A DNA stretch of 64,000 bases from Arcobacter sp. F2176 (GTDB lineage Bacteria > Campylobacterota > Campylobacteria > Campylobacterales > Arcobacteraceae), in assembly GCF_004116465.1 (NCBI RefSeq), contig NZ_PDJV01000005.1:62001-126000 (forward strand), given 5' to 3'. The translations under genes and the position numbers were made by a program. This document shows positions 1-9,522 of this stretch, piece after piece; the first letter of the stretch is position 1; every line of letters starts with the position of its first letter. The notes below the pieces were generated by a model. That model saw nothing but the letters and a program-made list of their open reading frames with translations. It made no database searches and was not told the origin of the DNA.

Positions 1-241
1 ATGTGCCAATGAAGTAATAGTTCCAACAGATGTTAAATGTTGTGGATTTGCGGGAGATAGGGGATTTAATTTTCCTGAACTAAATGATTCAGCCCTCAGT
101 AAACTAAAAGAACAAACCTCAAAAGCAAAACTTGCATTTTCTACATCAAAGACTTGTGAAATAGGGTTAAGTGAGCATTCAGGACTTGACTATAATTCAA
201 TTTTATATTTAGTAAATAGATGTAGTTCTACTAAAGTTTAA
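1..241 (+). CDS. FAD/Fe-S oxidoreductase, D-lactate dehydrogenase type (C-terminal end only)
   Basis: The gene enters from the left edge; the reading frame starts at base 2 and ends with TAA at 239-241, giving about 79 residues. The stretch CCGFAGDRGF, followed by SKTCEIGLS and a final YLVNRC, matches the C-terminal cysteine-rich (CCG-type) domain of membrane-associated FAD plus Fe-S D-lactate dehydrogenases. These oxidise D-lactate and pass electrons to the quinone pool. The FAD domain lies outside the window, so substrate identity is inferred from the tail alone; another 2-hydroxyacid dehydrogenase of the same fold is possible. Confidence 0.75.
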   Translation, partial: CANEVIVPTDVKCCGFAGDRGFNFPELNDSALSKLKEQTSKAKLAFSTSKTCEIGLSEHSGLDYNSILYLVNRCSSTKV

Positions 242-316
242 AAACACAACTTTCATCAAACAAATATTTTACCAACTTTGTGGTAGAATATTTGCTTTAT
301 AAAAAAGGATTAAACG

Positions 317-1168
317 ATGAAAGATAAGCAAATTAAACTTTTTGCTAAAAAAGTTCTTTTTACTTTGATGGCAACATTTACATTTTCAAATGCACAAATG
401 ATAGATGCCTTAGCTTTAACAGTAAACGATGAACCAATAACTACAAATGATATAAATGAAAAAATGGCAGAAACTAAATTGAAGAAAGCAGATGCTGTTA
501 GTGAATTGATTGATGAAATTTTGTATAATCAAGAGCTTGAAAAACAAAATATAACAGTTGATATTTTTGAAGTTAATGATTATTTGGAAAAATTAGCTGC
601 ATCTAATGGTATGGATTTATATACATTCAAATCAATCCTTAGACAAAAGAATAAAGACTTTGATAAGTTTGAAGAAAACATAAAAAAAGAGATTATGAAG
701 AAAAAACTTGCAGCAAAGCTAGTAAGAGGGAATATTCCAGTTGCTACAGAAGAAGATTTAAAGATTTATTATGACAATAACCAAGCAATGTTTACGACTG
801 CATCAAAGATAAATGTAACACAATATGCTAGTAAGAATAAAAGATCTTTAATAACAATATCTCAAAACCCAATGGCAATTTTAAATGATGTTGTAAAAAA
901 AGACTTTACTTTAGAACAAGATAAATTAAATCCACAATTAAAATTCCTTTTAAATGATACACAAGATGGTACATTTACACCAATTTTTACAGCAGATAGA
1001 ACCTTTGTAATGTTTTTTGTAAAAAATAAAAGTGGAGTTACAACTCTAAAATTTGATGAAGTAAAAGAGAAAATTTTTAATGCACTAATGGGTGAAAGAG
1101 AACAAAAATTCTTAAAAGAATATTTTGAAAAATTAAAATTAACAGCTGATATAAAAGTGATAAGATAA
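317..1168 (+). CDS. SurA-like periplasmic chaperone / peptidyl-prolyl isomerase-related protein
   Basis: A 283-residue protein with an N-terminal basic and hydrophobic signal (roughly residues 5-26, ending near SNAQ). Residues 30-140 hold the motif VNDEPITTNDI and long amphipathic helices typical of the SurA N-terminal chaperone domain. The C-terminal half resembles a degenerate parvulin-like domain. It would act in the periplasm on unfolded outer-membrane proteins. AAAGGA lies 8 bases before the ATG. The stop is 9 bases from gatB, so the two are probably co-transcribed. PPIase activity is not assured. Confidence 0.7.
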   Translation: MKDKQIKLFAKKVLFTLMATFTFSNAQMIDALALTVNDEPITTNDINEKMAETKLKKADAVSELIDEILYNQELEKQNITVDIFEVNDYLEKLAASNGMDLYTFKSILRQKNKDFDKFEENIKKEIMKKKLAAKLVRGNIPVATEEDLKIYYDNNQAMFTTASKINVTQYASKNKRSLITISQNPMAILNDVVKKDFTLEQDKLNPQLKFLLNDTQDGTFTPIFTADRTFVMFFVKNKSGVTTLKFDEVKEKIFNALMGEREQKFLKEYFEKLKLTADIKVIR

Positions 1169-1177
1169 AGGAAATAG

Positions 1178-2596
1178 ATGTTTGAAGTAATAATAGGTCT
1201 TGAGGTACATGTACAACTGAACACAAATAGTAAACTTTTTTGTTCGTGTGCAACTAGTTTTGGAGAAGATCCAAATACAAATGTATGTCCTACTTGTTTA
1301 GGTCTTCCAGGTGCTCTTCCTGTCTTAAATAAAGAAGCAGTGCATAAAGCAATTATGCTAGGAACTGCATTAAAATCAAAAATTAACCAAAAATCTATTT
1401 TCAATAGAAAAAATTACTTCTATCCCGACTTACCATCTGGTTACCAAATATCTCAATTTGAAGTTCCAGTTGTAGGGCTTGGAGAATTAGTTATTGATTT
1501 TCCTGATGGAAGCCAAAAAACTATTGGAGTAACAAGAGCTCACCTAGAAAATGATGCGGGTAAAAGTATTCATGCAGGAAGTGAATCTCATGTGGATTTA
1601 AATAGAGCTGGAACACCTTTACTTGAAATAGTAAGTGAACCAGATATGAGAACTGCACAAGAGGCAATTTTATATCTTAAAAAACTTCACTCAATAGTAA
1701 GATACCTTGGAATTAGTGATGCTAATATGCAAGAGGGAAGCTTTAGATGTGATGTTAATGTTTCTATTAGACCAAAAGGTGATACAAATCTTTATACAAG
1801 ATGTGAAATTAAAAATATGAACTCATTCAAGTTTATTGAAAAAGCAATTGCTTATGAAGTAAATAGACATATTGAAGCTTGGGAAGATGGTATTCATGAT
1901 ACTGAGATAGTACAAGAAACAAGACTATTTGATCCAGAAAAGGGTGAAACTAGATCTATGAGAGGTAAAGAAGATGCTGCTGATTATAGATATTTTCCAG
2001 ACCCAGATTTAAGACCTGTAATTATTACAGATGAAATGATGGAAAAATATTCACAAATACCAGAACTTCCAGATGAGAAAAAAGCTAGATTTGTAAAAGA
2101 GTATGGAATCAAAGATTATGACGCAAGTGTTATTACAAGTCAACTTGAGATGGCTCACTTTTTTGAAGAGATGTTAGAAGAAGGAATTAGTGGTAAAAAT
2201 GCAGTTACTTGGTTAACAGTTGAACTACAAGGAAGATTAAACGATTCACTTACAACTTCACCAGTTGATGCTAAAAAACTAGCAACAATAGTTAAAAGAA
2301 TTGAAGACAATACTATCTCTGGAAAAGCAGCTAAAGAAGTACTTGATTATCTAATGGAAAATGATACAAATGTTGATAGTGTTATTGAAAAGCTAGGATT
2401 AAAACAAGTATCTGATGATGCTGCTTTACTTGCTATGATTGATGAAATTTTATCTAATAACCAAGATAAAGTTGAAGAATACAAAGCAGGAAAAGAAAAA
2501 ATGTTTGCCTTCTTTGTAGGTCAAACTATGAAAGCTAGTAAAGGTACTGCAAACCCTCAAAAAGTAAGTGAACTTTTGAAACAAAGATTAGCATAA
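1178..2596 (+). CDS. gatB: Aspartyl/glutamyl-tRNA amidotransferase subunit B
   Basis: A 472-residue, full-length GatB. It opens with the family signature [18 protein letters not shown], has the central [17 protein letters not shown] motif, and ends with the helical YqeY-like tail domain. With GatA and GatC it converts Glu-tRNA(Gln) and/or Asp-tRNA(Asn) to the amidated forms in the cytoplasm. gatA and gatC are not in the window, as is usual where gat genes are dispersed. It follows the SurA-like gene by 9 bases and ends in a strong hairpin. Confidence 0.97.
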   Translation: MFEVIIGLEVHVQLNTNSKLFCSCATSFGEDPNTNVCPTCLGLPGALPVLNKEAVHKAIMLGTALKSKINQKSIFNRKNYFYPDLPSGYQISQFEVPVVGLGELVIDFPDGSQKTIGVTRAHLENDAGKSIHAGSESHVDLNRAGTPLLEIVSEPDMRTAQEAILYLKKLHSIVRYLGISDANMQEGSFRCDVNVSIRPKGDTNLYTRCEIKNMNSFKFIEKAIAYEVNRHIEAWEDGIHDTEIVQETRLFDPEKGETRSMRGKEDAADYRYFPDPDLRPVIITDEMMEKYSQIPELPDEKKARFVKEYGIKDYDASVITSQLEMAHFFEEMLEEGISGKNAVTWLTVELQGRLNDSLTTSPVDAKKLATIVKRIEDNTISGKAAKEVLDYLMENDTNVDSVIEKLGLKQVSDDAALLAMIDEILSNNQDKVEEYKAGKEKMFAFFVGQTMKASKGTANPQKVSELLKQRLA

Positions 2597-2621
2597 ACAA
2601 AGTAGAGAATCTCTACTTTGT
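2597..2621 (+). terminator. Hairpin terminator after gatB
   Basis: A perfect 11-bp stem (ACAAAGTAGAG with CTCTACTTTGT) and a 3-base loop start right after the gatB stop codon and are followed by an A/T-rich tract. This would end the SurA-like/gatB transcript before the oppositely oriented MarR gene. Confidence 0.8.
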
Positions 2622-2650
2622 AAATTTTATTTAAATACCTAATAAAAAAA

Positions 2651-3091
2651 TTATTTATCATCACTTCTTTCAATATTTAACAAAAGTTTTTCTAATAAAT
2701 CATAAAAAATAGTTATCTCTTCTTCTGAGAGATTTGCTATAGTCTTTTTCCTAAATAAATTAAGTATTTCTTCTGTTTTATTTAAAACATCTTTTCCAAA
2801 AGAAGTTAAAGTAATAAACTTTATTCTTTTGTCCTCTTTCGTATATTTTCTTGTAATATAACCTTTTCTTTCTATAACATCTAAAGTCCGAGATACGGTT
2901 GTTTTATCTTTTTTAAGATATTGACTAAGTTCATTTTGAGAAACTTTATTGTTGTTATCAATAACTTCAAGAATTGCTCTTTGTTCAGGTGCAATATCAA
3001 ATTCTTTTAAATCGTTTGATAAAGATTGGTTAATTTTATATGCAGTTTGTGTTACTTTGTGAGGAAGAGATACCTTTTTTATATCTTTCAT
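2651..3091 (-). CDS. MarR-family transcriptional regulator
   Basis: A winged-helix regulator of 146 residues. The segment NNKVSQNELSQYLKKDKT, followed by VSRTLDVIERKGYITRKY, is the MarR helix-turn-helix and KEDKRIKFITLT is the wing. I place the start at the second ATG (3091), because AAGGAG sits 7 bases before it; an upstream ATG at 3106 has no ribosome site. It is divergent from gpsA, and an inverted repeat (3110-3125) in its promoter could be its own operator. Ligand and targets are unknown. Confidence 0.85.
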   Translation of the reverse strand: MKDIKKVSLPHKVTQTAYKINQSLSNDLKEFDIAPEQRAILEVIDNNNKVSQNELSQYLKKDKTTVSRTLDVIERKGYITRKYTKEDKRIKFITLTSFGKDVLNKTEEILNLFRKKTIANLSEEEITIFYDLLEKLLLNIERSDDK

Positions 3092-3109
3092 TAAAACTCC
3101 TTGCATAAT

Positions 3110-3125
3110 AGTTGCGTATACAACT
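3110..3125. promoter_or_regulatory. Candidate MarR operator
   Basis: AGTTGCGTATACAACT has 5-bp inverted arms (AGTTG/CAACT), a shape common for MarR-family operators. It lies 19 bases upstream of the marR start codon. Autoregulation is inferred from position only. Confidence 0.35.
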
Positions 3126-3234
3126 TTATACTTACCTTAAATATTTTTTTTTAATCTAAAAAATAAAGCAAAAATATTTAAAAGCAATATTTAGCTATTA
3201 TTTCTATATTATTTAATTTTATTGAAGGTATTTT

Positions 3235-4125
3235 ATGAAAAGAATCGCAGTAATAGGAGCAGGAAAATGGGGGCAAGCCTTACATTTTGCTCTTAGTTTA
3301 AAACAAGAAGTTTATATAACATCAAGAACAAAAAAGGATATTAAAAACTTTGTTGATTTAAAAACTGCAATGGAATGTGAATACCTAATAATAGCTATTC
3401 CAGCCCAAGAGATAAAAAATTGGTTAAAAGAAAACTTTATTTATAAAGGACAAAAAGTACTTGTAGCATCCAAAGGGATTGAAGCATCAAGTGGAAAATT
3501 TCTTAATGAAATATATGAAAAGTTTGTACCAAACAAAAATATTGGTTTTATTTCAGGTCCTTCTTTTGCAGCAGAAGTTATAAAAGCCTTACCAGCAGCA
3601 ATAGTTATAAACTCAAAATCAAAAAAATTATATGATGAATTTAGCCAATTTTTTCCAGAATATTTAAAAACTTACCACTCAAAAGATATAATTGGTGCAG
3701 AAATAGCAGGTGCTTATAAAAATGTATTAGCTATAGCAAGTGGTATTTGTGATGGCTTAAAACTTGGAAATAATGCAAGAGCCTCTTTGATTTCAAGAGG
3801 CTTAGTAGAAATGGCAAGATTTGGTAAAGAGTTTGGGGCAAAAAAATCTACTTTTTTAGGATTAAGTGGAGCAGGTGATCTATTTTTAACAGCTAGTTCT
3901 ACTATGAGTAGAAACTATAGAGTAGGGCTAGGCTTAGCACAAAATAAAAAACTTGAAGAGATTTTAGAAGAGTTGGGAGAAGTAGCAGAAGGTGTTAAAA
4001 CAGCAGAAGCTATATATAGACTATCCAAACAATACAATATCTATACGCCAATATCAAATGAAGTAAAAAAAATACTTGATGGCAAAGAACCAATAGATAG
4101 TTTAAAAGACTTATTAAAAAGTTAA
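3235..4125 (+). CDS. gpsA: NAD(P)-dependent glycerol-3-phosphate dehydrogenase
   Basis: A 296-residue GpsA that reduces dihydroxyacetone phosphate to sn-glycerol-3-phosphate for phospholipid synthesis. The N-terminal Rossmann loop reads GAGKWGQAL and the family motifs SKGIE, GPSFAAEV and LSGAGDLFLT are all present, with catalytic Lys in the GAYKNVLAIASG segment. It is somewhat shorter than the E. coli enzyme, as usual in this phylum. The stop is followed one base later by the FetB-like gene, indicating co-transcription. Confidence 0.96.
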   Translation: MKRIAVIGAGKWGQALHFALSLKQEVYITSRTKKDIKNFVDLKTAMECEYLIIAIPAQEIKNWLKENFIYKGQKVLVASKGIEASSGKFLNEIYEKFVPNKNIGFISGPSFAAEVIKALPAAIVINSKSKKLYDEFSQFFPEYLKTYHSKDIIGAEIAGAYKNVLAIASGICDGLKLGNNARASLISRGLVEMARFGKEFGAKKSTFLGLSGAGDLFLTASSTMSRNYRVGLGLAQNKKLEEILEELGEVAEGVKTAEAIYRLSKQYNIYTPISNEVKKILDGKEPIDSLKDLLKS

Positions 4126-4126
4126 A

Positions 4127-4813
4127 ATGAAAATAATCCCTTTTACTCATTTAGCCTATTCAATTTTACCCCTTTTTATTGTGTGGTATTATTATAAAAA
4201 ATGGACAAATGATAAATATGAAATAATCACTTCTACGATTAGAATGGTAATACAACTTCTAATAATAGGGTATTTCTTAATTTATTTGTTTAAAGAAAAA
4301 AATGATTTTGTTGGTTTATTAATCATAATTTTTATGATTACAGTATCAACTTGGATTGCTTTAAGAAATACCCAAGATAAATCACTTAATCACTACAGCA
4401 AAATATTTTTATCAATTGCAATATCTGGAATAATACATCTTATTTTAATCATAGCTTTTGTACTTGACTTACATACTCTTTATGAACCAAGATATGTAAT
4501 ACCAATAGCAGGAATGATATTTGCAAATACAATGAATGCACTATCTTTAGCAATTGAAAGGTATGAAAAAGAACTAAGTAGAGATGTTTCTTTTGAGAAA
4601 GCAAGAGAAGTAGCCTTTAAAGCCTGTTTAATACCCCAAATAAACTCTTTACTTGCAGTTGGACTAGTTTCCCTACCTGGAATGATGACAGGGCAAATAC
4701 TCTCTGGTATTGATCCTTTGATTGCAGTTAGATATCAAATCATGATTATGACCATGGTTTTATCAAGTGCAGGAATTAGTGCCATTATATATTTCTTGCT
4801 AAAAAAAAGCTAA
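4127..4813 (+). CDS. FetB/YbbM-type ABC transporter permease (UPF0014 family)
   Basis: A 228-residue integral membrane protein with about six or seven hydrophobic segments. Motifs typical of the FetB family are seen: ANTMNALSLAIER, the KACLIPQINSLLAVGLVSLP loop, and GMMTGQILSGIDPLIAVRYQ. In E. coli FetAB exports iron and helps resist oxidative stress. No ATPase partner (FetA) is adjacent, so it must be elsewhere or the substrate may differ. It is separated by one base from gpsA. Confidence 0.82.
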   Translation: MKIIPFTHLAYSILPLFIVWYYYKKWTNDKYEIITSTIRMVIQLLIIGYFLIYLFKEKNDFVGLLIIIFMITVSTWIALRNTQDKSLNHYSKIFLSIAISGIIHLILIIAFVLDLHTLYEPRYVIPIAGMIFANTMNALSLAIERYEKELSRDVSFEKAREVAFKACLIPQINSLLAVGLVSLPGMMTGQILSGIDPLIAVRYQIMIMTMVLSSAGISAIIYFLLKKS

Positions 4814-4822
4814 AGCCTAAAA

Positions 4823-5167
4823 TTATAAATCTTTATTTTTGTGAATTTCACCCCAAAGATAGAGTTGTTTTAATATAGGTTTTAATGTTTTCCCATAATC
4901 AGTTAAAGAGTATTCCACCTTTGGAGGAACTACAGGATAAACTTCACGATGAACTATTCCATCTTCTTCTAACTCTCTTAACTTTTGTATCAACATCTTT
5001 TGTGTAGTTCTTGGAAGAAGCTTTTGTAATTCATTGAATCTTTTAGTTTCACTTCTTAAATACCATAAAATTAGTATTTTCCACTTTCCTGCTAATACAT
5101 CAAGGGCAGTTTCTACTGGACATTTTTCAATATTTTCTTGAAAATCATTATCTATTTTTTTTGTCAT
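4823..5167 (-). CDS. HxlR-family transcriptional regulator
   Basis: A winged-helix protein of 114 residues from the chosen start. The family hallmark [20 protein letters not shown] is near the N-terminus, followed by [18 protein letters not shown] prefer the ATG at 5167, with GGA nine bases upstream, over an ATG at 5200 that has no ribosome site and lies in a likely operator. It is divergent from the quinone oxidoreductase gene, a common arrangement in which HxlR regulators sense quinones or aldehydes. Confidence 0.85.
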   Translation of the reverse strand: MTKKIDNDFQENIEKCPVETALDVLAGKWKILILWYLRSETKRFNELQKLLPRTTQKMLIQKLRELEEDGIVHREVYPVVPPKVEYSLTDYGKTLKPILKQLYLWGEIHKNKDL

Positions 5168-5193
5168 TATTATTCCATAGTATCTTTTTAGAT

Positions 5194-5218
5194 AGTACAT
5201 TTACTTTTAGTAAGTACT
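5194..5218. promoter_or_regulatory. Candidate HxlR operator between the divergent genes
   Basis: An imperfect inverted repeat with outer arms AGTAC and AGTACT and inner TTTACT/AGTAAG lies between the HxlR gene and the oxidoreductase gene. Position and symmetry suggest the regulator's binding site; this is an inference. Confidence 0.35.
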
Positions 5219-5273
5219 TGTTCTTTTGGCTAATTTTAGCTAAAGTTTTAGAATAAGTAAATAAAGGATAATC

Positions 5274-6248
5274 ATGAAAGCATTTATAGTAGAAAAATTT
5301 GAAGATAAAAAATTTAAATCAGGATTAAAAGAGATAGAAGTTCCACAAATAGGGGAAAATGAAGTTTTAATAAAAGCAACATACTCATCACTTAATTATA
5401 AAGATGCTCTAAGTTCTGTTGGAAATCCAGGGGTTACAAGAAACTTTCCACATGTGACAGGTATTGATGTTGCAGGTGTAGTTGAAAAATCAAACTCAGA
5501 TAAATTTTCTATAGGGGAGAAAGTTTTAGTAACTGGTTATGATTTTGGTATGAATACAGATGGTGGTCATCAAGAGTTTGTTAAAGTTCCAGATTCATGG
5601 GTAGTTAAGATTCCAAAAACTATTACAGATAGAGAAATCATGACTTATGGGACAGCTGGATTGACAGCTGCTTTAAGTGTAAATGAACTGCTTAATAATG
5701 GAATAACAAAAGGAAATATTTTAGTTACGGGAGCTACAGGAGGAGTTGGAAGTATTGCAATAAGTATTTTACATAAACTTGGATTTAATACAACTGCTAT
5801 TAGTGGAAAAGAGGATAAAATACCATTTTTAAAAGATTTAGGTGCAAGTGAAGTTATCTTAAGAAGTGAATTTGATGTGGAAAATAAAAGACCAATGGGA
5901 AGTGAAAAATTTGATGGAGTAATTGACACAGTTGGTGGAAATATTTTAGCAGAAGCTTTGAAAATAGTAAGATATGATGGAGTAGTTACTTGTTGTGGAT
6001 TAACTTCTTCTTTTGAATTAAATACAAATGTTTTCCCATTTATTTTAAGGGGAGTTAGACTTATTGGTATTGATTCAGTTGAATGTAAAATTGAGAAAAA
6101 GATTGCTGCTTGGGAAAAAATTGCAAGTGATTTTAAAATAGAAAATCTAGCACAACTTACAAATGAAATATCATTAGATGAAATAAAAAATGCATATGAT
6201 ACTCTACTTGCAGGTAAAGCTTCAGGGAGATTTTTAGTAAAAATATAA
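5274..6248 (+). CDS. YhdH/AcuI-type NADPH quinone oxidoreductase (acrylyl-CoA reductase family)
   Basis: A 324-residue zinc-independent medium-chain dehydrogenase. It has the GroES-like N-domain (SSLNYKDALS, GIDVAGVVEKS), the nucleotide-binding TGATGGVGSIAISIL loop, and the YhdH-specific RGVRLIGIDSV segment near the C-terminus. Relatives reduce acryloyl-CoA or quinones with NADPH. AAAGGA precedes the ATG. It is divergent from the HxlR regulator, which probably controls it. The physiological substrate cannot be read from sequence. Confidence 0.88.
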   Translation: MKAFIVEKFEDKKFKSGLKEIEVPQIGENEVLIKATYSSLNYKDALSSVGNPGVTRNFPHVTGIDVAGVVEKSNSDKFSIGEKVLVTGYDFGMNTDGGHQEFVKVPDSWVVKIPKTITDREIMTYGTAGLTAALSVNELLNNGITKGNILVTGATGGVGSIAISILHKLGFNTTAISGKEDKIPFLKDLGASEVILRSEFDVENKRPMGSEKFDGVIDTVGGNILAEALKIVRYDGVVTCCGLTSSFELNTNVFPFILRGVRLIGIDSVECKIEKKIAAWEKIASDFKIENLAQLTNEISLDEIKNAYDTLLAGKASGRFLVKI

Positions 6249-6252
6249 TATT

Positions 6253-6288
6253 ATAGAGTCTAATTATTCCAAAATAAAGAGACTCTAT
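6253..6288 (+). promoter_or_regulatory. Hairpin overlapping the cyclase start codon
   Basis: A 9-bp inverted repeat (ATAGAGTCT with AGACTCTAT) has an 18-base loop. The 3' arm ends inside the ATG of the downstream cyclase gene, so folding would hide the start codon. It could instead act as a terminator for the upstream gene, but no T-tract follows. Confidence 0.35.
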
Positions 6289-8221
6289 GAATATAAGAAA
6301 AAAAGTAATTTATAGTTTTATAGTTTTAATCCTATTTATTCTTTCTATTAGTTCTCTTAGTTTAATAACAACATATCACATGAAAGAGAACTCTAGTTTT
6401 GCAAAGGAAGTTTCAAAATTAATCATTATCCAAGAAGATATGAATGAACTTATTAATTTAGCAACAGTAGAAAACTCCAGCAATAATTTAAATGAAATAA
6501 AAAAGAATTTCAACGCTTATGAAAAAAACTTTGAACATTTAAAAAGTGAAATTCTTAAAAAAAATGAAAAAGATTTTGTAGATAGTATTCTAAGTAATAT
6601 TCGTCAAGATAAATATATTACAAACTATTTAAATAAACTATTTGTAAATGAACATACTATTGAATTAATTTTTGATGAAGTATATAATTTTCAAAAAAAA
6701 CATATTTTCAATAATAATTTATTCAAAAATATCTATCCAAAAGAGAATGATACAAGAAATACATTACAAGACCTTATCTTTCAAACAAATAATCTTTCAT
6801 TAATCCAAGAGTTTGGTAACTTGAAATATTATAGTAAAGAGACTCTTTACCAACACAAAGATGAAGTAAGATTCAAAAAATGGCTAAATTCTATAAATAA
6901 AATCATGCAAGAATTAAATAAAGATGAAGAAGATTTATTAAACTTATTTAATAACTACAAAGAGACAGTAAAAGAAGTTGGTACAGTAGCTATAAATATA
7001 AACCTTATAGAAAATCAAGAAAAAACATTAATACAAAAACTTATTTCTATACTAAAAGAAAATAAACAAGTCTCTATTTCTATTGAAACAAAAATAGAAG
7101 AGATTACTAGTCAATTCTTAAATAAAGTATCAACCTTAGAGTTTATTTTAGTGATGAGTATTATTTTAATTACATTTATTTTGACCTTGTATATTACTTC
7201 AAGACTTACATTAATAATCAAAAAGCTAAAAATTGGTGTACAAAAATTGAAAAATGGAGACTATAATGTAAACATAGTCATAAATGAAGATAAAGAGTTT
7301 AATGAAATAGCTAAAACATTTAATAATATGTCTAAAAATATTAAAGAGAACCAAGATACACTAGAAGAAAAGATAAAAATAAGAACAAATGAACTACAAA
7401 CCGCTTTAATAAATATTCAAAATCAAAAAGATATTTTAGAAAATTTATCAAATAAACTTGCAAAATATCTCTCTCCTCAAATATTTGAATCTATTTTTAG
7501 TGGAAAACAAGATGTACAATTAGAATCAAAAAGAAAATACCTAACAGTATTCTTCTCAGACATCAAAGGATTTACTGACTTAACAGATACAATAGAAACA
7601 GAATCCTTAACTCAACTTTTAAATGAGTACTTGGATATTATGTCAAGTATTGCCATAAAACATGGAGGAACCATAGATAAGTATATAGGTGATTCTATTA
7701 TGATTTTCTTTGGAGATCCACTTTCAAATGGTAAAGTGGAAGATGCAATTTCTTGTATAAATATGGCTATTGAGATGAAAGAAGAGATGGGACGATTGAG
7801 AATTAAATGGCAAAAAGATGGAATAACTAAACCCTTTCACATAAGAATGGGAATAAATAGTGGTTATTGTACAGTTGGAAATTTTGGTTCTAAAAATAGA
7901 CTTGACTATACGATTATAGGAGGAGTTGTAAATTTAGCTTCAAGGCTAGAAGCAAATGCAAGACCCGATGAGATTTTGATCTCAAAAGAAACATACATGT
8001 TTATTAAAGATAGTGTAAAATGTACTAAGAAAGAAGAATTAAATGTAAAAGGAATATCTCATCCTATACAAACCTATGAAGTACTTTCAAATAGTAGTAA
8101 TAGTACAATTATAGAAGAGCAAATTGGATTCAATCTGATTTTAGATTTAAATGAGATTGATAAAAGTAATGTTATTAGTACTTTAAAAAATACAATTTTA
8201 AGTATTGAGAAAAATAGTTAA
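6287..8221 (+). CDS. Membrane-bound class III adenylate/guanylate cyclase with HAMP domain
   Basis: A 644-residue protein. A first membrane segment (about residues 8-28) precedes a roughly 250-residue helical periplasmic sensor region. A second membrane segment (about 283-304), a HAMP domain, a coiled coil and a C-terminal class III cyclase domain (about 415-590) follow. VFFSDIKGFTDLTD and YIGDSIMIFFGDP carry the two metal-binding aspartates, and DYTIIGGVVNLASRLE is typical of this class. It would make a cyclic nucleotide in response to an extracytoplasmic signal. A hairpin overlaps its start codon. Confidence 0.9.
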   Translation: MNIRKKVIYSFIVLILFILSISSLSLITTYHMKENSSFAKEVSKLIIIQEDMNELINLATVENSSNNLNEIKKNFNAYEKNFEHLKSEILKKNEKDFVDSILSNIRQDKYITNYLNKLFVNEHTIELIFDEVYNFQKKHIFNNNLFKNIYPKENDTRNTLQDLIFQTNNLSLIQEFGNLKYYSKETLYQHKDEVRFKKWLNSINKIMQELNKDEEDLLNLFNNYKETVKEVGTVAININLIENQEKTLIQKLISILKENKQVSISIETKIEEITSQFLNKVSTLEFILVMSIILITFILTLYITSRLTLIIKKLKIGVQKLKNGDYNVNIVINEDKEFNEIAKTFNNMSKNIKENQDTLEEKIKIRTNELQTALINIQNQKDILENLSNKLAKYLSPQIFESIFSGKQDVQLESKRKYLTVFFSDIKGFTDLTDTIETESLTQLLNEYLDIMSSIAIKHGGTIDKYIGDSIMIFFGDPLSNGKVEDAISCINMAIEMKEEMGRLRIKWQKDGITKPFHIRMGINSGYCTVGNFGSKNRLDYTIIGGVVNLASRLEANARPDEILISKETYMFIKDSVKCTKKEELNVKGISHPIQTYEVLSNSSNSTIIEEQIGFNLILDLNEIDKSNVISTLKNTILSIEKNS

Positions 8222-8274
8222 AGATTTTTTAGGTAAAATAATCAAAATATATAACATATAAAAAAAAGAGTTTC

Positions 8275-9507
8275 ATGCAACAATTTTTAGTAGAAGCAAA
8301 AAAAACAAGCAGACATATCTCTACACTTAGTGGTGAAATAAAAAACAAAGTTCTAAATCAAATGGCTGAAGCTATTATTGAACACTGCGATTATATAATT
8401 AGCCACAATGAAAAAGATATGGAAAATGCAAGAGTAAATAATCTAGATGAAGCATTAAAAGATAGACTACTTCTAACAGGTGATAGAGTAATGGCTATGG
8501 CAAAAGCTATAAAAGAAATAGCAGCACTAAAAGAACCAGTAGGAAGAACACTAGATGGTTGGGTTACAGAAGATGGTTTAAATATTCAAAAAGTTTCTAT
8601 TCCAATTGGAGTTATAGGTATCATTTATGAAAGCAGACCAAATGTTACAAGTGACACAGCAGCACTTTGTTTTAAAAGTGGAAATGTTTGTGTTCTAAAA
8701 GGTGGAAAAGAAGCAGAACATTCAAATAAAGCAATAGCAACAATTTTACGAAAGGTATTAGATGACAATGCTCTTCCACAAAATGCCATTTCATTACTTC
8801 CTGATTCTTCAAGAGAAGGTGTAGCTTTTTTAATAAAACAAGATAAATATGTGGACTTAATAGTTCCAAGAGGTGGAGAAGCCTTAATAAAATATGTAAG
8901 TGAAAATGCTACTGTTCCTGTTGTAAAACATGATAAGGGAGTTTGCCATACATATATTGATAAAGATGCAAACCATGAAAAAGCAATAGCAATATCTGTA
9001 AATGCAAAATGCTCAAGACCAAGTGCATGTAATGCTTTAGAAACACTTCTAATTCATAAAGATGTAGCTGCATATATTTTGCCACCATTACATGAGGCAT
9101 TTATGCAAAATGGTACAGAACTAAGAGGTTGTACGATTACAAGAAATTTTATTGATATACATAGTGCAAGTGAAAATGACTATGATACAGAATACCTAGC
9201 AAACATCTTATCTATAAAAGTTGTAAAAGATATAGATGAGGCAATAGCACATATCGCAAAACATGGTTCGGGTCACTCAGAAGCAATAATAAGTGAAAAC
9301 TACAGTAGTATAAATAAGTTTTTAGATGAAGTAGATTCTGCATGTGTATATGCAAATGCAAGTACAAGATTTACAGATGGTGGAGCTTTTGGACTAGGAG
9401 CTGAAGTTGGTATTTCTACAAATAAACTTCACTCAAGAGGACCAATGGGGATAAATGATCTCACAACTTTCAAATTTAAAGTTTATGGGAACGGACAAAT
9501 AAGATAG
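8275..9507 (+). CDS. proA: Glutamate-5-semialdehyde dehydrogenase (proline biosynthesis)
   Basis: A 410-residue ProA that reduces gamma-glutamyl phosphate to glutamate semialdehyde with NADPH, the second step of proline synthesis. Seen are IGVIGIIYESRPNVTSD, VLKGGKEAEHSN, LIVPRGGEALI, and the active-site segment NAKCSRPSACNALETLL. Length is normal for the family. proB is not adjacent. The gene ends in a hairpin shared with the convergent LysE gene. Confidence 0.97.
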   Translation: MQQFLVEAKKTSRHISTLSGEIKNKVLNQMAEAIIEHCDYIISHNEKDMENARVNNLDEALKDRLLLTGDRVMAMAKAIKEIAALKEPVGRTLDGWVTEDGLNIQKVSIPIGVIGIIYESRPNVTSDTAALCFKSGNVCVLKGGKEAEHSNKAIATILRKVLDDNALPQNAISLLPDSSREGVAFLIKQDKYVDLIVPRGGEALIKYVSENATVPVVKHDKGVCHTYIDKDANHEKAIAISVNAKCSRPSACNALETLLIHKDVAAYILPPLHEAFMQNGTELRGCTITRNFIDIHSASENDYDTEYLANILSIKVVKDIDEAIAHIAKHGSGHSEAIISENYSSINKFLDEVDSACVYANASTRFTDGGAFGLGAEVGISTNKLHSRGPMGINDLTTFKFKVYGNGQIR

Positions 9508-9522
9508 GAACGCTCCTATCTT
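9501..9522. terminator. Bidirectional terminator between proA and the LysE gene
   Basis: A perfect 9-bp stem (AAGATAGGA with TCCTATCTT) with a 4-base loop spans the proA stop and the end of the convergent exporter gene. It is suited to stop transcripts from both sides. Confidence 0.75.

Noticed and set aside
862-1404. 180-codon open frame opposite the SurA-like/gatB junction
   Set aside because: It runs antisense across two well-supported genes, has a Phe/Ser-rich composition typical of antisense frames in A/T-rich DNA and no ribosome site.
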